Assembly: GCA_945867815.1 (NCBI GenBank)
Contig: CAMBIX010000001.1
Location: forward strand, 310,001 to 374,000
Origin: an uncultured Veillonellaceae bacterium
GTDB taxonomy: Bacteria > Bacillota > Negativicutes > Veillonellales > Veillonellaceae
Direction of reading: 5' to 3'
DNA: 64,000 nt
In this document: one piece after another, positions 9,925-18,834 of the stretch
Layout of the letters: each line of letters opens with the position of its first letter
Numbering within the stretch: the first letter of the stretch is position 1
The notes under the pieces: generated by a model
Seen by the model: only the letters and a program-made list of their open reading frames with translations
Database searches by the model: none
What the model was told of the DNA's origin: nothing
Program-made: the position numbers and the translations under genes

Positions 9925-9955
9925 AATAGTACAGTATGATTCATACTGCACTATT
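9925..9955 (-). terminator. Terminator of the cmk-plsC-ispH transcript
   Basis: A near-perfect 15-bp inverted repeat with a minimal loop. On the minus strand it is followed by a run of seven T. It lies about 50 bases past the ispH/S1 stop. Confidence 0.85.
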
Positions 9956-10006
9956 ACTAATCATGTAATTATCTATTTTGTTTATAGATGATTTCTTACT
10001 GATAAA

Positions 10007-11908
10007 TTATTCTGCATCATCAGAAGCAACTGGTTCCATTAATTCTGTCAAAGCAAGACCTAATTTCTTTTCATCTTTGTTGAAAGATAATACTTTAACT
10101 TCCACTTCTTGACCGCGAGTTAAGTAATCTTCCACTTTTGCATTTCTCTGTTTTGTAATCTGAGAAATATGTAATAAGCCTTGAATATCATCATTTACAG
10201 CTACGAAAGCACCATAAGCAACTAAACGTACAACCTTACCTTTAATAACGTCGCCTACATGAATCGTTTCTTCTGCTTCATCCCAAGGACTCTTTGTTAA
10301 TGCTTTCATGGACAAGGATAACTTGTGGGATTCAGGATCAAAGGACTGTAATTTAACATCAATTTCCTGACCTACAGCCAATACATCTTCCACTTTTTTA
10401 ATCTTATGCCAAGAAATATCAGAAATATGAAGTAAACCTTCAATACCTCCGATATCAACGAAAGCACCATAAGGCATAATCTTACGAACAATCCCTTTGT
10501 AAGTAGCGCCTACTTCGATATGTTTCAAAGCTTCTTCTAATTTAGCACGGCGTTCAATTTCAAGAACAGCACGACGAGAAAGAACCAAACGATTCTTCTT
10601 TTCGTCAATTTCTAATACTTTAGCTTCAAATTCTTTGCCCACTAAATTTTCCAAAGATTTAACAAAACGAACATCGCCTTGAGACAATGGGATAAAACCA
10701 CGTAAGGATTTTACAGTAACAACTAAACCTGCTGGTATAGCATCCACACCCTTGCAGACGATTGTTTCGTCTTTATCTTGTGCTTCATGAACATACTGCC
10801 AGTCTTCATCTTTGGCCAATCGAGTGACGGAAAGATAAATTGGGTTATCTTCTTTAATGTGATTCATGATAACGGCTTTTAATTCATCGCCATCATGAAG
10901 TACATCTTTTAAAGAAGCTGGTGCCGGGTATGCAAATTCAGTACGGTTCAATACCGCTTCATTTTTGTAACCAATGGATACATAAGCCCGATCATCTTCA
11001 ACTTGAACAACAGTTCCTTCTACTACAGAACCTTTTTTCAAGTCTTCTGCCCAATCTGCTTCTTGTGCTAACAATTCTTCAAATTCTTTCATCGTCTCAA
11101 TGACCTCCTTAATTATCCAGTCAGGTGTAGACGCACCTGCTGTTACCCCTACTGATTGAACCCCCTTAAACCAGTTCAATTGTAATTCAGCAGCGGTTTC
11201 TATATGATGTGTGGTACAGCCTACACCTCGGCAGACCTCTGCTAACCGATTCGTATTGCCGCTATTTTTACCACCCACCACAATCATAAGATTAACCTCC
11301 CTAGCCAAGGCTACGGCAGAGTTTTGCCGCTCTTGTGTAGCCATACAGATAGTTTTGAAAACCTTTAGATTATTAGTTTTAGTCTCTAATACCCTAATTA
11401 TACTTTGAAATTTATATTGTGAAAAGGTTGTTTGTACAACAACGCCCATTTTTTTCACGAAATGAAGATTTTTAGCATCTTCTTCATTTTCTACAATAAT
11501 CCCCTTATTATGGGCCCACAGATTGATACTTTTTACTTCTGGATGTTGGCGTTCCCCTAATATAACGAGCGTCATACCATTATCAATAACAGATTTAGCA
11601 TCTTGCTGCGCTTTTTTTACGTGAGGACAAGTCGCATCAACCACTTCCAGTTGTCGCTCTTCTGCCTCAGCATAGGTATCAGGTCCAACCCCATGCGAAC
11701 GGATAATAACAGTGCCTTTAGGAATATCTTTTAAATGGTCAACAGCCTTAACGCCACCATCAGCTAAGGCATTTACTACTTGAGGATTATGTATAATGGG
11801 GCCTAAGGTAAAACTCGTACCCGACCCATCAGCAGCCTCTTCAGCTATAGCTACCGCTCGTTTTACACCAAAGCAAAAGCCACAATTTTCAGCAATTCGT
11901 ATATCCAT
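10007..11908 (-). CDS. ispH: HMBPP reductase fused to four ribosomal protein S1 domains
   Basis: 633 residues. Residues 1-280 are IspH (LytB), the last enzyme of the MEP isoprenoid pathway, reducing HMBPP to IPP and DMAPP. The three [4Fe-4S] cysteines are visible in ENCGFCFG, DATCPHV and TICMATQ. Residues about 295-630 hold four S1 RNA-binding repeats, the last two with canonical GAFVDIGG..GLLHIS and GAFVAV..GLLHIS. This fusion is known in Clostridia and Negativicutes. The C-terminal half probably acts as the cell's S1-like protein. I start at the ATG at 11908 (MDIRIAEN), 10 bases after the plsC stop; the frame could open at 11941, but that lies inside plsC. Confidence 0.95.
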   Translation of the reverse strand: MDIRIAENCGFCFGVKRAVAIAEEAADGSGTSFTLGPIIHNPQVVNALADGGVKAVDHLKDIPKGTVIIRSHGVGPDTYAEAEERQLEVVDATCPHVKKAQQDAKSVIDNGMTLVILGERQHPEVKSINLWAHNKGIIVENEEDAKNLHFVKKMGVVVQTTFSQYKFQSIIRVLETKTNNLKVFKTICMATQERQNSAVALAREVNLMIVVGGKNSGNTNRLAEVCRGVGCTTHHIETAAELQLNWFKGVQSVGVTAGASTPDWIIKEVIETMKEFEELLAQEADWAEDLKKGSVVEGTVVQVEDDRAYVSIGYKNEAVLNRTEFAYPAPASLKDVLHDGDELKAVIMNHIKEDNPIYLSVTRLAKDEDWQYVHEAQDKDETIVCKGVDAIPAGLVVTVKSLRGFIPLSQGDVRFVKSLENLVGKEFEAKVLEIDEKKNRLVLSRRAVLEIERRAKLEEALKHIEVGATYKGIVRKIMPYGAFVDIGGIEGLLHISDISWHKIKKVEDVLAVGQEIDVKLQSFDPESHKLSLSMKALTKSPWDEAEETIHVGDVIKGKVVRLVAYGAFVAVNDDIQGLLHISQITKQRNAKVEDYLTRGQEVEVKVLSFNKDEKKLGLALTELMEPVASDDAE

Positions 11909-11918
11909 ACCTTCCAAC

Positions 11919-12548
11919 TCACCCCTTATAATCAAGTTCATAAAAATGAGGATGGGTTTCTTTGTAATCGACTATCATGTTTTCCATGGCCTGCCGAATC
12001 TTATTATTTAAGGCCTCCATAGCCTTTGGTGTCGCTTTTCCTTTCTCTACAGAAATACGCTCACCAATAATGCAGGCAATATGCCCCCGCTTAAAGGCTG
12101 TCGTCCCCATAACCACTACAGGAACGACCCCAATGCCGGTCCGCAAGGCCATAGAAGCTACCCCATCATGAAAACGACCTAGATGGCCTTCCTTTTGTCG
12201 TGTACCTTCCGGGAATATTCCTAACACCTTATTATCCTTAAGCAATTTCATAGCATGTCGAATAGCCACTTTGTCCACGCCACCACGGTGAACAGGAAAG
12301 GCACCTAGCCATTCAATAATCGGTCTAAGCAATAAATTTTTAAATAATTCAGCCTTAGCCATAAAATGAACCTGTCTTGGCAACGCATGACCAATAACAA
12401 TGGGGTCGTGATTGCTCTGGTGATTAGCTGCTACGATAACAGGCCCCTTTTTAGGAAAACTCTTACGGTTCACTACATCCACCCGATAATACCAATTTAA
12501 GGTAAACAAGAAACCTGTCCGCCATATAAAACGCGACACAATATTCAT
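11919..12548 (-). CDS. plsC: 1-acyl-sn-glycerol-3-phosphate acyltransferase
   Basis: 209 residues. Acylates lysophosphatidic acid to phosphatidic acid at the membrane. The catalytic motif is NHQSNHDP (HX4D, residues 42-49) and the glycerol-phosphate motif is FPEGTRQKEG. One N-terminal hydrophobic segment is present. The ATG overlaps the cmk stop by 4 bases, and ispH follows 10 bases downstream. Together with gpsA and plsY this window carries most steps from DHAP to phosphatidate. Confidence 0.93.
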   Translation of the reverse strand: MNIVSRFIWRTGFLFTLNWYYRVDVVNRKSFPKKGPVIVAANHQSNHDPIVIGHALPRQVHFMAKAELFKNLLLRPIIEWLGAFPVHRGGVDKVAIRHAMKLLKDNKVLGIFPEGTRQKEGHLGRFHDGVASMALRTGIGVVPVVVMGTTAFKRGHIACIIGERISVEKGKATPKAMEALNNKIRQAMENMIVDYKETHPHFYELDYKG

Positions 12549-13228
12549 GCGTTTTTCCCTTCTTTATCTATAATCAACTGTTTAATCTTCTGCACTGTTT
12601 CCTCAAAACTATAAGTACTAGAATCAACAACAACCGCATCAGGCACACACACTAGAGGCGATTCATCGCGATGCATATCTTTATAATCACGCTCTTCTAC
12701 ACTCTTTTTGATAGCATCCAAACTAAGCGACTTTTCTTTGTCTTTAATTTCTAACCAACGTCGTTTAGCCCGTGTTTCCACTGACGCCGTTAAATAGATC
12801 TTCAAATCAGCCTTAGGCAATACAACGGAACCAATATCACGACCATCTAAAATGACACCACCAGCCTTAGCCATTTGCCGCTGCTGTTCAACTAAGAAAA
12901 TACGGACTGCCTTAACGGCTGCTACTTCAGATACAGCAGCCGTTACATCGGCTTTACGAATAGCTTGCGTTACATCTATGCCATTTACAGCTACACATAG
13001 ACCCATTTTACTCGCTTCCATATGTAAATCAATTTGTGGCAAAAGAGCCGCTATAGCCTTTTTATTTGTTAAGGCTATATTTTGCTGCAAAACATACCAA
13101 GTAACTGCTCGATACATAGCACCTGTGTCAATATATAAATAACCTAACTCATTGGCTACTTGCTTAGAAACTGTACTTTTTCCGGCTCCTGCTGGGCCAT
13201 CAATAGCCACTGTAATTTTATGTACCAT
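12545..13228 (-). CDS. cmk: Cytidylate kinase
   Basis: 227 residues. Phosphorylates CMP and dCMP with ATP. The P-loop is AIDGPAGAGKSTVSK (residues 8-22). IDTGAMYRAVT (34-44) and ILDGRDIGSVVLP are diagnostic of CMP binding. GAGGTAGTA lies before the ATG. The upstream 60 bases hold a 27-bp tandem duplication. It heads the cmk-plsC-ispH/S1 unit; in many bacteria cmk precedes rpsA, and here the S1 function is in the fusion protein. Confidence 0.96.
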   Translation of the reverse strand: MVHKITVAIDGPAGAGKSTVSKQVANELGYLYIDTGAMYRAVTWYVLQQNIALTNKKAIAALLPQIDLHMEASKMGLCVAVNGIDVTQAIRKADVTAAVSEVAAVKAVRIFLVEQQRQMAKAGGVILDGRDIGSVVLPKADLKIYLTASVETRAKRRWLEIKDKEKSLSLDAIKKSVEERDYKDMHRDESPLVCVPDAVVVDSSTYSFEETVQKIKQLIIDKEGKNA

Positions 13229-13235
13229 TACTACC

Positions 13236-13289
13236 TCATCCTAAATTCCATATTCACCTAAGTCATCCTAAACTTTATATTTGCCTAAG
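13236..13289. repeat. 27-bp imperfect tandem repeat upstream of cmk
   Basis: Two adjoining 27-base units (13236-13262 and 13263-13289) match at 22 positions. On the minus strand each unit contains TTAGGATGA, a weak ribosome-site-like stretch, and the nearer unit directly precedes the real cmk ribosome site. It looks like a small duplication of leader sequence. Confidence 0.7.
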
Positions 13290-13359
13290 TACTTACATGC
13301 TTTATGCTATAACTAATCTTATCACAAGAGGAAGCATTTTACCCATCTAAGCGCCAGGC

Positions 13360-14619
13360 TTACTTATCTTGTAAACTTTCTACTGCATGCGTAGCGGCTA
13401 CATACCCTGTAGAAAAAGCCGCTTGCAGATTATAACCACCCGTAAAGGCATCAATATCTAAGACTTCACCACAAGCATAGAGTCCAGGAATTTTCTTTAC
13501 TTCCATAGTCTTAGGATCTATTTCTTTCACCGAAATACCACCCGCCGTTACAATAGCCTCTTCCACAGGACGCAAGGCTGTAACCGTTACTGGTAATTCT
13601 TGTATAATTTCCACTAACCGTTGCCGTCCTTCTTTTGTTAGACTCGCAACCGCTTCATGACCTGTAAAATCAGCTTCAGCCAAAATAATAGGTATCAACC
13701 GTTTAGGCAATAAGTCAACTAACCCATTCACTAATTGTTTCTTATGATATTTTTGAAAATCCCGCTGCAAACGTTTATCTAACACGTCTGGACTTAAAGC
13801 TGGTTTTAAATTAATAGTTAGCCATACATCCGTCTTATCCTTAAGAAGCCACTTACCAATGGTATGACTTAAAGACAAAATTAAAGGACCTGTTAATCCA
13901 AAATGAGTAAACATCATTTCGCCAAATAAAGAGGTCTTCTTTTTCCCCTTACGCCAAGCCGTTACAGACACATTTCGTAAACTCAAGCCCATAAGATCCT
14001 TAACCCATGTTTCTTTAGTCACCATAGGCACTAAGGATGGCCGTATATCTGTAATCGTCAGGCCTAAGTCCTTAACCATACGAAGGCCATCACCACTTGA
14101 TCCCGTTGCTGGATAAGAACAGCCACCAGTAGCCAATACAACAGCATCCGCTTGATAGGTCGCCCTATCAGTACGCACACCACACGCATGCCCATTTTCT
14201 ACTAAGATACGTGTAACGGCTTCCTTTGTATGTAAAATAGCCCCATTTTCTTCTAAGACACGGCGGAACATATTTCTTACTTCCAAGGCTGAATCTGACT
14301 GAGGAAAAACACGTCCTCCTCGTTCTACCTTATAAGCTAGGCCCCATTCATCTAACAAGGCAAACAAGTCTTTATTTGTAAACTGCTGATAGGCACTATA
14401 TAAAAATTTTCCATTCCCTGGTGTATTTTTAATAAAATCATCCATAGAATCGGCTGCATTCGTTATATTGCAACGACCCTTTCCAGTAATCCCCATTTTT
14501 AAGCCAGGTAGGTTCATTTTTTCTAGTACGGTTACCTTAGCTCCTAGACGGCTAGCGGTTGCAGCCGCTAACAAACCAGCTGCACCCGCTCCGACAATAA
14601 TAATATGTTTATCTTTCAT
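13360..14619 (-). CDS. BaiN/RdsA-type NAD(P)/FAD-dependent oxidoreductase (HI0933 family)
   Basis: 419 residues. The N-terminal FAD motif is IIVGAGAAGLLAAATASRLG with the second glycine cluster GITGKGRCNITN, typical of the YhiN/HI0933 family. The C-terminal signature TAGGISVKEIDPKTMEV, followed by GLYACGEVLDIDAFTGGYNLQ, is the family's second FAD contact. The substrate is not established; a bile-acid reductase role was shown only for one member. The start overlaps the rluB stop by one base (TAATG), so it is coupled to rluB. Confidence 0.9.
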   Translation of the reverse strand: MKDKHIIIVGAGAAGLLAAATASRLGAKVTVLEKMNLPGLKMGITGKGRCNITNAADSMDDFIKNTPGNGKFLYSAYQQFTNKDLFALLDEWGLAYKVERGGRVFPQSDSALEVRNMFRRVLEENGAILHTKEAVTRILVENGHACGVRTDRATYQADAVVLATGGCSYPATGSSGDGLRMVKDLGLTITDIRPSLVPMVTKETWVKDLMGLSLRNVSVTAWRKGKKKTSLFGEMMFTHFGLTGPLILSLSHTIGKWLLKDKTDVWLTINLKPALSPDVLDKRLQRDFQKYHKKQLVNGLVDLLPKRLIPIILAEADFTGHEAVASLTKEGRQRLVEIIQELPVTVTALRPVEEAIVTAGGISVKEIDPKTMEVKKIPGLYACGEVLDIDAFTGGYNLQAAFSTGYVAATHAVESLQDK

Positions 14620-15455
14620 TATCTACGTTTATGCCCTCTCTTACGTTCCAGCCCTTCAACAGCCTTCCGCATACTAGACCGACCATTACGTGGCCGCGCT
14701 TTTCTATCCGCCCCCTGATTGCTGGTGCGTATACGCTTACCTGACAACATAAAAATCTCATCCCCAGTTAAAGGGCGAAAAGCCCCTCTCTTAACACCTG
14801 ATAAGGTTAAGCCGCCATAAGCAATACGCTTTAAATTATGCACCGAGTAACCAAAATATTCCATCATACGACGTACTTGCCGATTTCTGCCTTCATGAAT
14901 AGCAATCGTAAGCGTTGTTAGTTCCGTCTTAGCATCAAAACCATAATCCGTTACTTCCGCTGGTGCAGTTAATCCGTCCTCCAGAGGAATCCCTTGGCTT
15001 AACTCTTGTAAGTGCTCATCGGCTACGCGCCCCTTGACCTTAACCTGATAGGTTTTAACTACCCCAAAGGATGGATGCGTTAACCTTTGCACGAAATCAC
15101 CATCATTGCTTAAAAGCAAAAGCCCTTCCGTGTAATAATCTAAACGACCTACTGGATAGACCCTCGTTTTTATCTTTTCCAAATAAGGCATAATAGTAGG
15201 ACGCCCTTCTGGATCTGATAGGGTGGTTAAAGTTCCCTTAGGTTTATTAAAAAGATAGTATTCTTTTCGTTCCGGTTCTAGTAAGATACCTTCAATTTTA
15301 ACTCGATCCACGTCTGGATTAATCTTACTACCTAACTCGGTTACGATTTTACCATTAACTCTTACCTTACCTTCTGTGATAAGTGTTTCTGCCTTGCGTC
15401 TTGACGTATAGCCACAGGCACTAATGTATTTCTGCAGTCTCTCCTGTTGTTCCAT
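14619..15455 (-). CDS. rluB: Pseudouridine synthase, RluB family
   Basis: 278 residues. An S4 RNA-binding domain (ERLQKYISACGYTSRRKAE, residues 5-23) precedes the RsuA/RluB catalytic domain, with VGRLDYYTEGLLLLSNDG carrying the catalytic aspartate. The C-terminal tail after about residue 240 is Arg/Lys-rich. By homology it modifies 23S rRNA near U2605. AAGGA lies 8 bases before the ATG. The start lies 35 bases inside the scpB 3' end, the common scpA-scpB-rluB arrangement of Firmicutes. Confidence 0.92.
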   Translation of the reverse strand: MEQQERLQKYISACGYTSRRKAETLITEGKVRVNGKIVTELGSKINPDVDRVKIEGILLEPERKEYYLFNKPKGTLTTLSDPEGRPTIMPYLEKIKTRVYPVGRLDYYTEGLLLLSNDGDFVQRLTHPSFGVVKTYQVKVKGRVADEHLQELSQGIPLEDGLTAPAEVTDYGFDAKTELTTLTIAIHEGRNRQVRRMMEYFGYSVHNLKRIAYGGLTLSGVKRGAFRPLTGDEIFMLSGKRIRTSNQGADRKARPRNGRSSMRKAVEGLERKRGHKRR

Positions 15456-15966
15456 GTATATGTTCCTTCTCCTTGATTTCTGTTTTTAGTGCATCCAATG
15501 ATTCAATACCAACACTACGTAAAAAAGTGTCCGTCGTCCCATATAAAACGGGTCGACCTATAGTTTGTTTACGACCTAAGGTTAAAACCAACTCTCTAGC
15601 TTCTAACTGCTTTAACACCTTATCACAATTAACGCCGCGAACCTCTTCTATTTCTGCCTTAGTTACCGGCTGTTTAAAAGCAATGATAGCTAATGTCTCC
15701 ATAGCCGCTGAAGATAAACGATCTTCTCGTTTACGTATTTTTTCTACAAAAGCAGCACACTCTGGCGCACTTACGAGTTCACACCCAGCAGCCGTTACCT
15801 GCAAACGAATACCCCGCTTTTGATTAATTAATTCTTCTTTATAGGTTTCAAGGGCCTTAACCAAGGTCAACTCATCTATATCAAATAAGCGTTCCAACAT
15901 AGATAAAGACAAGGGCTTAGCCGCTGAAAATAAAACGGCTTCAATTTGATTACTTTCCACCGTCAT
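15421..15966 (-). CDS. scpB: Segregation and condensation protein B
   Basis: 181 residues. The winged-helix kleisin-associated subunit of the SMC-ScpAB condensin. Conserved patterns: IEAVLFSAAKPLS at the N-terminus, METLAIIAFKQPVTKAEIEEVRGV in the middle (family hallmark; here residues about 97-120), and GRPVLYGTT near the end. AAGGAG lies upstream of the ATG. It overlaps scpA by 17 bases and rluB by 35 bases. Confidence 0.95.
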   Translation of the reverse strand: MTVESNQIEAVLFSAAKPLSLSMLERLFDIDELTLVKALETYKEELINQKRGIRLQVTAAGCELVSAPECAAFVEKIRKREDRLSSAAMETLAIIAFKQPVTKAEIEEVRGVNCDKVLKQLEARELVLTLGRKQTIGRPVLYGTTDTFLRSVGIESLDALKTEIKEKEHIHGTTGETAEIH

Positions 15967-16717
15967 TTTTCTTCGCTCCTTCTATCCAAACATCTTCATC
16001 TATATTACCACGCATCTCATAGCTAACCTCTTCACCAACACTTGCCTTAGAAGAAAGTCGAACGACCTGCCTTTTCAATAGTTCCAGAACAGCCATAAAG
16101 GTTACCACTACATGCTCTTTGGTATGGCCTCTACGCAAGAGACTATAAAAAGAAATACGCAGGCCCTTGCTAAATTGCTCTTCTAAGTTTTCCAACATAC
16201 CTTCCAAGGGCACTTGGTCTTTTTCCATTTGTACAACAGGTGCTTCTTTTTCCTTATCTTTAGCCTCAGCATAACAGCGCTTAAATATCTGGTACAAATG
16301 ACTCAACTCAAAGCGAAAAATCTTCTCTCGACCTAACTGGCTAACTTCTTCAGGCCGTGCATACAAACGACTCATAACTAAGCTTTTTTCTTCTAATAAA
16401 CTTTCTAAAGCCTTAATCTGTTTATATTCAACTAATTGCTGGACTAATTCATCTCTTGGATCTTCCTCTTCCATTTCTACAGCAGCCTTTGGTAACAGCA
16501 AGCGAGACTTTATCTGTAACAAGGTGGCCGCCATAACAAGAAACTCACTGCTATATTGAATATCAAATTGATCCCAAGAATGCAAATACGCCATATATTG
16601 TGAAGTTATAGATACAATAGGAATGTCATAAATATCTATTTTATGCCGTTCAATTAAATGTAATAATAAGTCAAGCGGCCCTTCAAAATTAGCCACTGCA
16701 TATTCATAGGTATCCAC
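15950..16717 (-). CDS. scpA: Segregation and condensation protein A (kleisin)
   Basis: 255 residues. The N-terminus FEGPLDLLLHLIERHKIDIYD is the SMC-neck-binding kleisin signature. The middle is charged and helical, and the C-terminus is a winged helix that would close the ring on the SMC head. It is the first gene of a minus-strand series. The upstream 200-base gap is shared with the divergent phosphoethanolamine transferase gene; a minus-strand extended -10, TGATATACT, is visible near 16741-16749. Confidence 0.95.
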   Translation of the reverse strand: MDTYEYAVANFEGPLDLLLHLIERHKIDIYDIPIVSITSQYMAYLHSWDQFDIQYSSEFLVMAATLLQIKSRLLLPKAAVEMEEEDPRDELVQQLVEYKQIKALESLLEEKSLVMSRLYARPEEVSQLGREKIFRFELSHLYQIFKRCYAEAKDKEKEAPVVQMEKDQVPLEGMLENLEEQFSKGLRISFYSLLRRGHTKEHVVVTFMAVLELLKRQVVRLSSKASVGEEVSYEMRGNIDEDVWIEGAKKNDGGK

Positions 16718-16922
16718 TACGCACTCCTATATTCATTAGTATATCATTTATATCGCCTATAAATCTAACCTTTATAGTATATGCTAGATTAAAAAAAAAC
16801 GCCACCTTTTACATATTTCTATTGTATTTTTTATATGACTCTGCTATCTTTGAATAGATGATAATTTATTGAATTATCTTATTATTTTGCAGTTCTTGTA
16901 TATCCGGAAAGGATTCATTAAG

Positions 16923-18749
16923 ATGAAGCGCCTTATTAATTTTTTTACATACCCCCTTGTACGGTATGGCATCATCAGTCTCCTCATTTATTGGTTACTT
17001 TATAGTATTTACGCACCAATTACCTTAGGCCTTGACATGGAAGATGTAACTATCTTAACCGTACCAACTGTAGTGGGGCTTTTTTTATTTCAGTATTTTT
17101 TAGGAGCCACTATTTTACACCGACCTTTTTTAGGGCATGGCATTGTAGCTATTGCTTGGGCCTTAACCTTTCCAGTCCTCTTTCATTGGTCCTACACAAA
17201 AGTCTTCTACTTTTATGAATTTGCCAATGATTTTCTCTTTGGTCTCTTCTTATTTATGGGACTCGTTCTCTGGCAATACGCATGCACCCTACCATTTAAA
17301 CGGACTAACTGGGTAGCCGCCTTCTTTGCTCTTTTTGACTGGGGTCTTAGCCTAATTCCTTTTGCTCAAATTGCTTATTACTTAGTTACTTGGCACTGTT
17401 TAACGCCAAATAGTCTAATGGCTATTTATCAAACAAGTCCTGAAGAATCGTTAGCCTTTGTTAAAAATGTAGGTGGCATCTTTGGTACGATTGGTCTCGC
17501 CATATTGCTTATTGCTGTCTATGCCTTTTTCTTTTGGTGCAATAAGGGCATGCCTTACCTAGTTAATCGAAGCACAACAAAACCTATACGTCATGTCATT
17601 CTAGGTATTGCTTGCATTGCCTTACTCGTTTATGTGCCTTTTATCCTCTATCCAAGAACTTGTATCGTATCCGCCTGGACGCAGATTGCTGATTATACAA
17701 AACAACTCCAATCTTACGACCAACATCATATCGATGTTTATAAAGATATTCATTTGAATACCAAAGAAACAGCCGCACAAAAAGTGCCTGGTACTATCAT
17801 CGTTGTTATTGGCGAATCCTCATCGCGCAATTACATGAAAGTCTATACACCAAGTTTTCCTTATGATGACACACCTTGGCAAGATAAAGAAAGTCACAAC
17901 AAAGACTTTATCTTCTTCAATCATGCCTATTCATCTTATGTACAGACTGTACCAACCCTTGAACGCGCCTTATCAGAGCGTAATCAATACGATGATAAAC
18001 CATTTTTAGAATCAGCTAATATCTTAGATATTGCTAAAAAAGCTGGTTATCATACCTACTGGTTAAGCAACCAAGGTGTTTACGGTCAATATGATACCGC
18101 TATATCCCTAATGGCAAAAACAGCACAAACAGCCAAATGGGCTCACGAGTCTTATGAGTTCTCTGATAAGTATGATGAAGCCTTACTTCCTCTCTTAAAA
18201 AACACAGTAAAACCAGGTCAAAGCAATTTCGTCGTTATCCATATTATGGGTAGCCATATTTACTATAACGACAGATATCCACACGCCTTTAGTAAATGGA
18301 AGAAAGGCGACGTACCAACAGGTATGGAAGCCTATGCTAACAGCCAACTATACACAGACTGGTTGTTACAGCAAATCTTTACCTATGCTAAAGACCATTT
18401 AAACCTTCAAGCTATGGTTTACTTCTCTGACCATGGTGAAAGTATTACCTTGTCTCATAATCCAGACATATTTAACTTTGATATGACGCGCATTCCTTTC
18501 TGGATGTACCTATCCCCTGAATACAGAGCCGCTTATCCACAAACAGCAGCTACTCTTGATGCGCATCAACATCAATACTTCACCAATGATTTACTCTATG
18601 ATACAATTTCCGGTCTTATCCAGGCCCCTTCCAACCGTTATGAAGCCGGCCGTGATTTTACTAATCCATCCTATCGTTTTAACAAAAACAACCTAACAAC
18701 AATGCTAGGGACCAAACACTTAACAGAAGATCCTGACATTAATCTATAA
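16923..18749 (+). CDS. Phosphoethanolamine transferase, CptA/EptA-like sulfatase-fold enzyme
   Basis: 608 residues. About five N-terminal membrane helices (residues 10-240) precede a periplasmic alkaline-phosphatase/sulfatase-fold domain. The nucleophile region is IGESSSRNY, matching the GESxxR form of CptA-like enzymes; HIMGSHIYYNDRYP and YFSDHGES supply metal ligands. The family moves phosphoethanolamine onto lipid A or core sugars, so it implies an outer membrane with LPS. I place the start at 16923, where AAAGGA lies 9 bases upstream; a frame from 16869 has no ribosome site. Donor and acceptor specificity cannot be read here. Confidence 0.85.
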   Translation: MKRLINFFTYPLVRYGIISLLIYWLLYSIYAPITLGLDMEDVTILTVPTVVGLFLFQYFLGATILHRPFLGHGIVAIAWALTFPVLFHWSYTKVFYFYEFANDFLFGLFLFMGLVLWQYACTLPFKRTNWVAAFFALFDWGLSLIPFAQIAYYLVTWHCLTPNSLMAIYQTSPEESLAFVKNVGGIFGTIGLAILLIAVYAFFFWCNKGMPYLVNRSTTKPIRHVILGIACIALLVYVPFILYPRTCIVSAWTQIADYTKQLQSYDQHHIDVYKDIHLNTKETAAQKVPGTIIVVIGESSSRNYMKVYTPSFPYDDTPWQDKESHNKDFIFFNHAYSSYVQTVPTLERALSERNQYDDKPFLESANILDIAKKAGYHTYWLSNQGVYGQYDTAISLMAKTAQTAKWAHESYEFSDKYDEALLPLLKNTVKPGQSNFVVIHIMGSHIYYNDRYPHAFSKWKKGDVPTGMEAYANSQLYTDWLLQQIFTYAKDHLNLQAMVYFSDHGESITLSHNPDIFNFDMTRIPFWMYLSPEYRAAYPQTAATLDAHQHQYFTNDLLYDTISGLIQAPSNRYEAGRDFTNPSYRFNKNNLTTMLGTKHLTEDPDINL

Positions 18750-18753
18750 AATT

Positions 18754-18816
18754 AAAATCGCTATTCTCCTCGAAGCTACTACTATCGTAAGGCTCCTTGT
18801 GGGGAATAGCGATTTT
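18754..18816. terminator. Bidirectional terminator between the transferase gene and hslU
   Basis: Arms at 18754-18769 and 18801-18816 form a stem of about 15 bp with A/T-rich ends, followed by six T on the plus strand. It lies between convergent genes and can serve both. Confidence 0.85.
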
Positions 18817-18834
18817 TTCAATTACCTGTCCATC

